From contig JADHXR010000002.1 of NCBI GenBank assembly GCA_016782865.1, positions 1 to 64,000 of the forward strand: DNA of 64,000 bases, in the 5' to 3' direction. Origin of the DNA: Phycisphaerae bacterium. Lineage in GTDB: Bacteria; Planctomycetota; Phycisphaerae; Sedimentisphaerales; Anaerobacaceae. Under the pieces are notes generated by a model. It ran no database searches. It was not told the DNA's origin and saw nothing but the letters and a program-made list of their open reading frames with translations. Positions 17,749-25,043 of this stretch are shown piece after piece; the first letter of the stretch is position 1, and each line of letters begins with the position of its first letter. The position numbers were made by a program, and so were the translations under genes.

Positions 17749-18543
17749 TTATGCAGAACTGAGTATTTGACTCAGCGAACTCTCGAGAAGGTTTACCGAT
17801 ACTTCTGCACCCAGATAGGGGGCAATGAATGACGTGACTATGAGGTCAACTTTTGACTTCTGCGGATGATCAGAGATCGCGTACCCAAAATCCGGTAGAT
17901 AGAACGAGCGCGGGTGGGCAATTCTCACGAGATCCAGGACATCTTCAATACTCGCACGATACAGGTTATTTGGAATGCGCGGATGAACGACAATCAGTTC
18001 GCATGGAAGTGCAGCATATTCACTAGGAGGAAACGATGGTAGTTGTTCACGGCTTTGATTGATCCGCACTCCATATCGGCGGCCCTTGCGCAGAAATCGT
18101 TCAAAGTGGCCTACTGGATTGGCCAGGTAACCGTATAGAATGATCTGTTTTACCCCGGACCAGTTGTAACCGCGCCTATTCAATTCGATCAGCGGTAACA
18201 TTGCCGTACAGTGTGCCAGAATGGTAATAGGACTGCCTCGTGTATCGGAGATGACTCTATCCAAAAACGCACGGGTATCAGCCGTCATGGAACTGAGGCT
18301 CAAGCTGCCTTCACTTCGTCCCTGTCCCGAGAAATTAAGTGCAACGGGACAAGCTCCAATGGTGGCTAGGCTGAGGCAAACCGTATGTGCGTAGCGCAGC
18401 ATACCATAACCATTTGGGAGCACTGCCACCGGCGATCCTTCATCACAAGTAGTCCAGTGGAATACTTCAAGACATCCATTTGGTCCAGCCATGGTCGTTT
18501 GTCGCTGTACGGTGCTGTTTTCTTTCACCATCGTGTGGAGCAT
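17749..18543 (-). CDS. Alpha/beta-hydrolase-like protein with Cys in the nucleophile elbow
   Basis: 264 residues with the order of an alpha/beta hydrolase: an N-terminal strand pair, VALNFSGQGRSEGS (the usual 'D/N-x-x-G-x-G-x-S' loop), then the nucleophile elbow ILAHCTAMLPLI, in which the normal G-x-S-x-G reads A-H-C-T-A. A C-terminal SDHP near residue 230 could supply the catalytic His. Cys nucleophiles occur in some acyltransferases of this fold, so transfer of an acyl group may fit better than hydrolysis. The ATG at 18543 is chosen for AGAGG seven bases upstream; a GTG 12 codons earlier lacks a good site. First gene of the three-gene operon. Confidence 0.75.
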   Translation of the reverse strand: MLHTMVKENSTVQRQTTMAGPNGCLEVFHWTTCDEGSPVAVLPNGYGMLRYAHTVCLSLATIGACPVALNFSGQGRSEGSLSLSSMTADTRAFLDRVISDTRGSPITILAHCTAMLPLIELNRRGYNWSGVKQIILYGYLANPVGHFERFLRKGRRYGVRINQSREQLPSFPPSEYAALPCELIVVHPRIPNNLYRASIEDVLDLVRIAHPRSFYLPDFGYAISDHPQKSKVDLIVTSFIAPYLGAEVSVNLLESSLSQILSSA

Positions 18544-18797
18544 AATGTTGCCTCTCAAGAATTTAGACGTGTCAGGCACCTTTTCTATCCATCTCAGGCC
18601 TCAAACGATTTAGCCAACGCTTCATCGCAGAGTATCATAGTGGACCTTGCCCGCCAGAAACAAGAGAAAAGTGGCATTTTTTGCGCTCACGCGTGGAAGC
18701 GTATGGCTGTCCCTTCGGAATTCAGTGGACATTATTATTAGGGACAGTCACCGGTTTCTGTGACCATAAATTGGTGGCGGTCCCCAGTTTTTCTCGT

Positions 18798-18885
18798 AAT
18801 GCCGGTTGACCGTATCCTGGGCAAGTTTGCGCCGATTGCCTTTAACGTCGCCGACTTAAGCCTCTACCTGTTGTTTGTCCCATAG
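18798..18885 (-). pseudogene. Remnant of a Gfo/Idh/MocA gene with internal deletion
   Basis: Read on the minus strand, 18885 down to about 18851 encodes MGQTTGRGLSRR, matching the start of the gene at 9895 (MGQTKGEGLSRR). Without a gap the next bases encode DVKGNRRKLAQDTVNRHY, matching residues about 75-92 of that protein, but in another frame. About 65 codons, including the rest of the Tat signal and the Rossmann start, are missing. Homology then stops. It is a decayed copy, not a functional gene. Confidence 0.75.
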
Positions 18886-18943
18886 AATCGCCTCTTTTCC
18901 AAAACAAAAAGACAGTAAACCACTCTGACCAAAAACCACCCCG

Positions 18944-18993
18944 AGATTATACCCCGCCGGCGAAAGAATAACAAGCCGTCTAAAAATAGCATT
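18944..18993 (+). repeat. GATTATACCCCGCC box, copy 3
   Basis: GATTATACCCCGCCGGCGAA followed by AGAATAACAAGCCGTCTAAA. Together with the preceding CACTCTGACCAAAAACCACC it matches the 5' flank of the intact Gfo/Idh gene at 9.9-10.0 kb, supporting a duplication of that locus. Confidence 0.75.
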
Positions 18994-19186
18994 GAAGCAA
19001 ACGAGTACGGTATCCGCGAAAATCAAGAATTTGGTCGTTTTTCTGTCCGTGGGATGTTAAACTTGATTGTCTGACAGGCTAGCATCTTGTGGAGATCGTC
19101 CAGGGAATGGCGACATGGTGATGAAATGGCTTGTAACAATGCAATGCAAGCCAGAGTAAAGCCGAACATTCGGATAGGAGATTAGC

Positions 19187-20599
19187 ATGAGTAAGCTAAC
19201 AAGACCTAAAACGCGGGAGATAATTGATGATTTCGCGAAGGAAATAGCAAAAACGAAAAGGCAAGGACGGCCTCCTACTAAGGCTGTAATAGACTTCAGG
19301 GACGAACGGGGACACGGCATAGAGAGGGACATACATTATGTTCCCATTGGACTGTTACGTTATAGAAAAGACAATGGCCGGATCTCATCTGACGTTTTGA
19401 ACTATGAAAGGGGTCGCGGTATACTGGATGAAACGAGCGAAGAGACCCAACAGAAAATAAGAGGTTTTCTCGAAGAGAAAGACAAGGAAAAAACTGAGGA
19501 ACTAAAACGCTCTATTAAGCATGAGGGACAAAGGGAGCCGGCAATCATCACCTGCGATGGTTTTCTCATTAACGGAAACCGTAGGAAGATGGTGACGGAA
19601 ATGCTAGCCCAAGAGAATCCTGGCGATGAGCGATTCAAGAGCATGAAAGTTGTCATCCTTCCCGGCAGAAATGACGAGGGAGGACCCCCTACTCTTCGGG
19701 AGATTGAGGAGATTGAGAACCGTTATCAACTCCAGAGTGAAGGTAAGGCCGAATATTATGCATTTGACAGGGCGCTGTCAATGAGACGCAAAATGGAGTT
19801 GGGTATGAGTTTGGAGGAACAGCTGCGCGATGATCCTATCTATGCTGGACTTGCCGACAAGGAGTTCAACAAAGCAGTACAGAAGTTCAAGAACGAGTTC
19901 CTGTATCCTTTGGATTGTGTTGACAGATATTTGAGCAATCTTGAAAGAGAAGGGCTTTATGGAACCATTTCAAGGGGTTTAGGTGATCCCGAGGGGCGGT
20001 GGCAAGCATTTCTCGATTACTATAAAAGTATATACAGTCAACTTGCTGATCAGAGAAAGCGGATAAAGCTCGGGATCGAGGAAAACGACGTTGGCAAAAT
20101 CGAGGACGTTGCTTTTAAGATTATAAGGCTGAGACGCATTCAGGGATTGCCGGGGATAACAAAGGTACATGAAGTTATGAGACAGATGCCAAAATGGCTC
20201 AAGAAGCAGGATTCTAAGAAAGAGCTGCTGAAACTTGGAACGATCGAACTCGGATCACCAAGAGAGGATACGTTCGATGAAAAAGGGACGCCCTACAGCT
20301 TGCGAACGATAGACACCATGTGGGGACAAAAACATGCTGCGACAATTAATCGACAACTGAAGAAAGCCGTTGACCAGTTTGAGTATAAGAAAGAGCAAGA
20401 AACACCTATGAATTTATTGGAAGCGGCTCTGAAGAAACTAAATCACGAGGACATGAGAGCAGATTCTGTCAGAATTTCCGAGTTGCCGAAGGTAATGAAA
20501 CTAGCGGAACAGATTAAGACAAGGGCTAAGGAGATAGGAAGGGAATTTTACCGATATAAGAAAGACCATGACAAATTCAAACAGAAACATAGAAAATAG
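19187..20599 (+). CDS. ParB/sulfiredoxin-like domain protein, defence module gene 1
   Basis: 470 residues, highly charged, no membrane segment. Residues about 105-140 carry the ParB N-terminal box: LKRSIKHEGQREPAIIT, then DGFLINGNRRKMV, where N-G-N-R-R takes the place of the ParB G-E-R-R nucleotide-binding element. The remaining 330 residues are mostly helical with many K/E/R pairs, compatible with DNA binding. ParB-type domains bind or cleave DNA or hydrolyse CTP, and are found in several anti-phage systems. ATG 19187 has AGGAG upstream. The stop overlaps the start of the SNF2 gene (TAGTG), so the two are translationally coupled. Confidence 0.7.
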   Translation: MSKLTRPKTREIIDDFAKEIAKTKRQGRPPTKAVIDFRDERGHGIERDIHYVPIGLLRYRKDNGRISSDVLNYERGRGILDETSEETQQKIRGFLEEKDKEKTEELKRSIKHEGQREPAIITCDGFLINGNRRKMVTEMLAQENPGDERFKSMKVVILPGRNDEGGPPTLREIEEIENRYQLQSEGKAEYYAFDRALSMRRKMELGMSLEEQLRDDPIYAGLADKEFNKAVQKFKNEFLYPLDCVDRYLSNLEREGLYGTISRGLGDPEGRWQAFLDYYKSIYSQLADQRKRIKLGIEENDVGKIEDVAFKIIRLRRIQGLPGITKVHEVMRQMPKWLKKQDSKKELLKLGTIELGSPREDTFDEKGTPYSLRTIDTMWGQKHAATINRQLKKAVDQFEYKKEQETPMNLLEAALKKLNHEDMRADSVRISELPKVMKLAEQIKTRAKEIGREFYRYKKDHDKFKQKHRK

Positions 20600-22503
20600 T
20601 GGCACAGATGTTGATTGATACTTCCAATGATACCATAACCATAGATCTCGACGGCGTAAAGCTGAGAGCTGACCAGATCAACCAGATTAAGTACTGGGGT
20701 TTTGCAAGGAGACACGATGGCAAGTTGCTTGCTCTTGACGTTGATGACCCTGGAGTCCCATTGTTGAAACTCCTCAAGTACTTAGATGCTGAGAAGATCC
20801 AGTATTCAGTATCACCATCATGCAAAAGATGCGTGTCGGAAATGTATGAAAGATTTGACAGTTTTAGACAAGTAAAGGCGGCGGGCAAGAAATTCAAGGA
20901 TGGGGATTTCGATAGAGGAGAATTCAAGGATTTCTGCTCATTTGTCGATAGAAATGTCCCGAGGAAACTCAAACAACACCAATTGAAGGCAGCCTTTCAT
21001 CTCTATATAATGAAGAGTGGGGCTAATTTCTCTGTTCCAGGGAGCGGCAAAACTGCGGCTATTCTGACTGTGTATGAAAAGCTCCGGCTCGAAGGTCAAG
21101 TCAACTTACTGTTCGTAGTGGGTCCAGCGTCATGTTTTGGGCCTTGGAGAACTGAGTTTGAACTTACACTCGGCAGGAAACCAAGTTTCAGAATTCTCGC
21201 AGGGGGAAATCAGGTTCAAAGAAAATCAGAGTATTTTGGTCCGCTCTCTGAAAATGCGGAGCTGTACCTCACTAGCTTTCAAACGCTTCTGCGGGACCAA
21301 GATGAAGCGATGACTTTTTTGGGGCGACGTGGGGCAAAAGCGTTTCTAGTCATAGATGAAGCCCACTATGTGAAACGTATTGATGGCAACTGGGCAAATG
21401 CAGTTCTTGCCATTGCTGAACACGCTAAATACAGGTGTGTACTCACAGGCACACCGATGCCGAGAAGTTATACGGACGTGTTTAACCTGTTTGACTTCTT
21501 ATGGCCTGCTGGGGAAGTAATTGATTCAGACACCAAGATAAGACTTCATATCAGCGAGGAGCATGATGATTCGACCTCAGCAAAAGAGATATTGGATAAC
21601 GCGATTGGACCTTTATTCTACCGTGTCAGGAAACGTGATCTTGGATTGCTAGCTCCAGTATTTCATCCTCCATTTGTCCTACCGATGAATGAGTATGAGA
21701 AGAGAATCTATGACGCTATTGAGAATAGGATTAGAAACTACTCCAAGCAAGACTATTTGAAAAACATCGATATTGTTCGGAAACTAAGACGCGGGAGAAT
21801 CATCAGACTGAGACAATGTGTCTCTTACGTCGGACTACTAGTCAAGGCAGTGGAAGGTTACAGGGAGGAGCTAGTTGAGGATAAGTCAGACCTGAGCCAA
21901 ATAATTTGCGACTATGACAACCTGGAGATACCGGCGAAGCTTGACTTCCTGAAAAGTTTCATTGACAAAATGCAACAACAGAACCTGAAAGTTGTTGTCT
22001 GGGCAAATTTCATAGATACACTTGAGCTTATAAGGCAATCTTTGACCCAAGTCGGGTTCTATTGCAAGTTGATCTATGGGCAAACGCCAATTGAACAGAC
22101 CTCTATCCAGGAGGAAGAAACCAGAGAAGAAATTCGGGACGAATTTGTCGATGCTCAAAGCGGACTTGATATTCTTGTCGCTAATCCCGCTGCGTGTGCC
22201 GAGTCGATCTCGCTCCACAAAACATGTTATCATTCAATATACTACGACCTCTCCTACAACTGTGCTCAGTATCTCCAATCGCTGGACAGGATCCATAGAG
22301 TGGGAGGATCAGAAGAGAAACAGGCAAACTACTACTTTCTACAATACGAGAACAGCATTGACCAGGATGTTAAGATCAATCTTGACAGGAAGGCCCACAA
22401 GATGTACGAATCGATAGAAGATGACTACGGCATATATTCACTTGATATGTTTGAAGAAGAGGGGGACCTTCAAGCGTTTGAAAGGCTTTTCAGCGATAAA
22501 TAA
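20599..22503 (+). CDS. SNF2-family helicase/ATPase, defence module gene 2
   Basis: 634 residues. Helicase superfamily 2 motifs are in order: Walker A SVPGSGKTAA (residues 145-154), Walker B DEAH at 253-256 (VIDEAHYVK), motif III LTGTPMPRS, and a C-terminal motif VI region SLDRIHRVGG, typical of SNF2/Rad54-type translocases. The N-terminal 120 residues are variable and may bind the partner protein. It would move along DNA using ATP. The start is GTG 20599 (overlapping the previous stop) or ATG 20608. Its end overlaps the next gene as TAATG. Confidence 0.9.
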   Translation: MAQMLIDTSNDTITIDLDGVKLRADQINQIKYWGFARRHDGKLLALDVDDPGVPLLKLLKYLDAEKIQYSVSPSCKRCVSEMYERFDSFRQVKAAGKKFKDGDFDRGEFKDFCSFVDRNVPRKLKQHQLKAAFHLYIMKSGANFSVPGSGKTAAILTVYEKLRLEGQVNLLFVVGPASCFGPWRTEFELTLGRKPSFRILAGGNQVQRKSEYFGPLSENAELYLTSFQTLLRDQDEAMTFLGRRGAKAFLVIDEAHYVKRIDGNWANAVLAIAEHAKYRCVLTGTPMPRSYTDVFNLFDFLWPAGEVIDSDTKIRLHISEEHDDSTSAKEILDNAIGPLFYRVRKRDLGLLAPVFHPPFVLPMNEYEKRIYDAIENRIRNYSKQDYLKNIDIVRKLRRGRIIRLRQCVSYVGLLVKAVEGYREELVEDKSDLSQIICDYDNLEIPAKLDFLKSFIDKMQQQNLKVVVWANFIDTLELIRQSLTQVGFYCKLIYGQTPIEQTSIQEEETREEIRDEFVDAQSGLDILVANPAACAESISLHKTCYHSIYYDLSYNCAQYLQSLDRIHRVGGSEEKQANYYFLQYENSIDQDVKINLDRKAHKMYESIEDDYGIYSLDMFEEEGDLQAFERLFSDK

Positions 22504-23474
22504 TGTCAGCGTTCGACAAAATCTCTGTACGGCAAATATCAACTCTTTCGGAAGTGCTAAGCGAATCGACTCTCCTTAAGAGGGAACTCATAGAAAGCAA
22601 GTATCTCAGGAACGCCACACATTTTCAGGAAACATTCGAATTCTTGCAGGACCTGAATCTGGTCGAAGAACGTGCAGGCCAAATTATACTCAGGGGCAAC
22701 TATAGAGAATTCTTAGGTAATTTCCGAAATACACAAAGGCCTGCACAACTTGTCCGAGAGTTTATTCTAAGCTCCTTCCTCAACAGAGCTACACCTTACA
22801 CTGGATATCTGGTTGATTTCTTGTCCAATTTTTGTTGGACAGGCGACCGGCAGGAGTTTACGCCAACCGTTCACGAGAGGCTCAAGTACAGCGGACTTAG
22901 AAATTTCCTCATCGACCTTGAATTCTTGCATGTAGATCCAGAGGAAAACCGATATACTGTCGTGGCCGAATATCCGCTTATTTGTAGTGAATTGCAGCAA
23001 AAACGTGAGTTATCTTCAGAAGATTTTGCCCAGATTCTTGAAAGGAAGGAGCAAATAGGTAAGACCGCAGAAAAAGCGATTCTTGAATACGAAAGGAGAA
23101 GGCTATCGGAATTACCGGGTATAGTTGACAGAATTGAACATACTTCTGTTTCCGATGTAACCGCTGGTTATGACATTAGGAGTTTTGAGGATAAACTTGA
23201 CGAGAACGGAAATGTCGTACCTAGGCTTATAGAAGTCAAAGCAGTCTCTTTCTGGTGTTACAGATTTCACTGGACAAGGAACGAAATAGAGAAATCTAAA
23301 CTTCATGGTCAGAGGTATCATTTGTATTTGTTACCAGTTGTTGGAATTGATAAATTCAACATTGAACGGCTTAAAGTAGTGAAAGATCCCTACAAGGCTG
23401 TCTTTAGAAACAGAAATGAGTGGACTTGTTCTTATGAAACACTCTCTTTTTCGCAATCAGAAGCTCCTAAATGA
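22503..23474 (+). CDS. DUF3883-type nuclease-like protein, defence module gene 3
   Basis: 323 residues. The C-terminal half matches the DUF3883 pattern, a PD-(D/E)xK-like fold: a helix with a conserved Glu (GKTAEKAILEYERRRL, residues 187-201), GYDIRSFE (222-229, the D of the active site), RLIEVKAVSF (241-250, the E-x-K), then HWTRNEIEKSKLHG and RYHLYLLPVV. The N-terminal 180 residues are unassigned, helical and winged-helix-like in composition. By analogy with related systems it should cut unmodified DNA once the helicase engages. The start ATG overlaps the SNF2 stop. Confidence 0.8.
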   Translation: MSAFDKISVRQISTLSEVLSESTLLKRELIESKYLRNATHFQETFEFLQDLNLVEERAGQIILRGNYREFLGNFRNTQRPAQLVREFILSSFLNRATPYTGYLVDFLSNFCWTGDRQEFTPTVHERLKYSGLRNFLIDLEFLHVDPEENRYTVVAEYPLICSELQQKRELSSEDFAQILERKEQIGKTAEKAILEYERRRLSELPGIVDRIEHTSVSDVTAGYDIRSFEDKLDENGNVVPRLIEVKAVSFWCYRFHWTRNEIEKSKLHGQRYHLYLLPVVGIDKFNIERLKVVKDPYKAVFRNRNEWTCSYETLSFSQSEAPK

Positions 23475-23551
23475 AACGCAACCTGTAAAGACTTGTTGGA
23501 TCAATCAAATTTGAAAGGTAACACTTGCTGTTTTAATAACTGTTGAAAGCT

Positions 23552-24421
23552 ATGCGACGGAACGTAATATTCAAGGGGAACTGCGTCAGGCGATTGGCGA
23601 ATGAGTCACTATTTCCAAACAACAGCATCGATTTGATTGTCACGTCGCCCCCGTATTCGGACAGAAGAAAAAGCTCTTATGGAGGCGTTCGACCTGACAA
23701 ATACGTGGACTGGTTTCTACCCATCTCTGATCATCTTTACAGAATACTCAAGCCGAAAGGTTCTTTCATCCTTAATATCAAGGAAAACGCACACAAAGGT
23801 GAACGCCAAACATACGTCATACAGCTGATTTTGGCCCTTAAAGAACGCGGTTGGTTATGGACGGAGGAGTACTGTTGGTACAAAAAGAATTCATATCCAG
23901 GCAAGTGGCCGAACCGATTCCGTGACAATTGGGAGAGGTGTCTTCATTTTACTAAACAGAGAAGTTTCCAGATGTATCAGGATGCAGTTAAAGTACCAAT
24001 TGGGGAATGGTCCAAAAAGCGATTTCGATCCATGACCGAGAAAGACTTCATCAGGACTGTTTCAAGAACAAACAGCCGATTTGGCAGGAACGTTGCTAAC
24101 TGGCTAACCAAAACAAAGGTCTACCCGCATAATGTCCTGGATTTTGAGAAAGAACACTATATCGAGCCAACTACAGTAATAAATTTCGCCACCGAGTGCT
24201 CCAATCGTAACCACAGTGCCCCTTTTCCCCTTGAACTCCCATCCTGGTTCATAAAGCTATTCACTAGACAAGGTAATGTGGTTCTAGATCCATTTATGGG
24301 TATTGGGACAACTGCGATTGCCGCCACGCTGTTGGCCAGGGACTATATAGGTATAGAACTGTCGGCTGAGTATATTCAGGAGGCGAGGAAGCATATCAGA
24401 CAATTGCGACGAGTTCGATAG
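23552..24421 (+). CDS. Beta-class DNA methyltransferase (N4-cytosine or N6-adenine), defence module gene 4
   Basis: 289 residues. The catalytic motif IV comes first (DLIVTSPPYSD, residues 27-37) and the SAM-binding motif I last (VVLDPFMGIGTTAIAA, near 250), the beta-class order. An S-P-P-Y core is more typical of N4-cytosine enzymes than of adenine enzymes, but both occur. It would protect host DNA from the DUF3883/SNF2 partners. I chose the ATG at 23552; a TTG at 23543 is also in frame. It starts 77 bases after the DUF3883 gene on the same strand. Confidence 0.88.
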   Translation: MRRNVIFKGNCVRRLANESLFPNNSIDLIVTSPPYSDRRKSSYGGVRPDKYVDWFLPISDHLYRILKPKGSFILNIKENAHKGERQTYVIQLILALKERGWLWTEEYCWYKKNSYPGKWPNRFRDNWERCLHFTKQRSFQMYQDAVKVPIGEWSKKRFRSMTEKDFIRTVSRTNSRFGRNVANWLTKTKVYPHNVLDFEKEHYIEPTTVINFATECSNRNHSAPFPLELPSWFIKLFTRQGNVVLDPFMGIGTTAIAATLLARDYIGIELSAEYIQEARKHIRQLRRVR

Positions 24422-24807
24422 TACAAACATAGAGCGTCAAGTACTTCTTTGTGCCTCTGTGCCTTTGTGGCCCAAGAAATTGATTATTGATTAATGATTA
24501 TTTCTCTGGCTCTCTGTGGCCCTTGTCATTGACTATTTGCGATTTACTATTGACTATTGTCTCTGCTTTCGCAGAGATGACAATATTATTTCTCTGCCTC
24601 TCTGGCTTTCCTTCGACTTCGCTCAGGACGGCGTCTGTGGCCCATGCAATTGATTATTGATTATTGAGCTCTCCTGAAGAATGAGTGGGTACCGAATGCA
24701 CAAGAAATGCTATTCTTAAGGCTTCGCGTCATGGGAGCAGCGTTGTATTTCCCGGGCCGGAGGGCTTGACAACTGATCTTTGGGTGCTATATTCTGCGAA
24801 AGACCAT
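24422..24807. other. Intergenic region with repeated words and the right repeat copy
   Basis: No gene. It is composed of imperfect reiterations (ATTGATTATTGATTA, TTTCTCTGGCTCTCTG, TGTGGCCC), a hairpin ATTGTCTCTGC-TTTC-GCAGAG...ACAAT at 24556-24584, a dispersed word CTTCGACTTCGCTCAGGAC, and the right copy of the 95-bp direct repeat. It marks the right edge of the accessory region, before the glycine riboswitch. Confidence 0.6.
24634..24727 (+). repeat. 95-bp direct repeat, right copy
   Basis: Same orientation as 14110-14204; differences are single bases and one or two small indels. It lies immediately before the region leading to the gcv riboswitch. Confidence 0.85.
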
Positions 24808-24814
24808 GGATGAT

Positions 24815-24983
24815 GGCCAGGAGAGAGTCCCCGAGCTTGGGGCGCCGAAGGTGAAACCTGTAGCCTGAAAGGGCGGCAGGGAAACTCTCAGGCAAAAGGA
24901 TCCTGGCCGGACGGCTCTCTGGAGAAACTGCAGAGACTGCAGGTACCGAAGGGATAATTCTCTCAGGTAAATGGACAGAGGGA
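24815..24983 (+). ncRNA. Tandem glycine riboswitch
   Basis: Two aptamers in series. Aptamer 1 is closed by GGCCAGG (24815-24821) and CCTGGCC (24902-24908) and contains GGAGAGAGTCCC, GCGCCGAAGGTGAAACC and AAACTCTCAGGCAAAAGGA, the diagnostic words of the family. Aptamer 2 (about 24909-24983) contains CGGCTCTCTGGAGA, GTACCGAAGGG and TTCTCTCAGGTAAATGGACAG. The linker between them is short, as in known tandem forms. It precedes gcvT by about 60 bases and should switch on the glycine cleavage operon when glycine is high. No intrinsic terminator is obvious after it, so control may be at translation. Confidence 0.93.
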
Positions 24984-25043
24984 CATAGTTATGGTTGCGA
25001 AACCAGCGTATGTTCGTCGAAGTCTAACAAAGAGGGCCGGTTA

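Larger units (their letters stand above)
18580..19186. other. Intergenic between two divergent accessory operons
   Basis: Contains a Gfo/Idh gene remnant (18798-18885), the associated repeat box (18944-18993), and the promoter region of the ParB/SNF2 module. AGGAG at about 19176 sets the ATG at 19187. No other gene is visible. Confidence 0.6.

Noticed and set aside
19187-24421. Assignment of the ParB/SNF2 module to DISARM or BREX
   Set aside because: The expected DUF1998, PLD, PglZ or BrxC genes are absent; only SNF2 and a methylase are shared in kind.
24422-24807. CRISPR-like array from the repeated ATTGATTATTGATTA words
   Set aside because: Repeat units are short, imperfect and without regular spacers.
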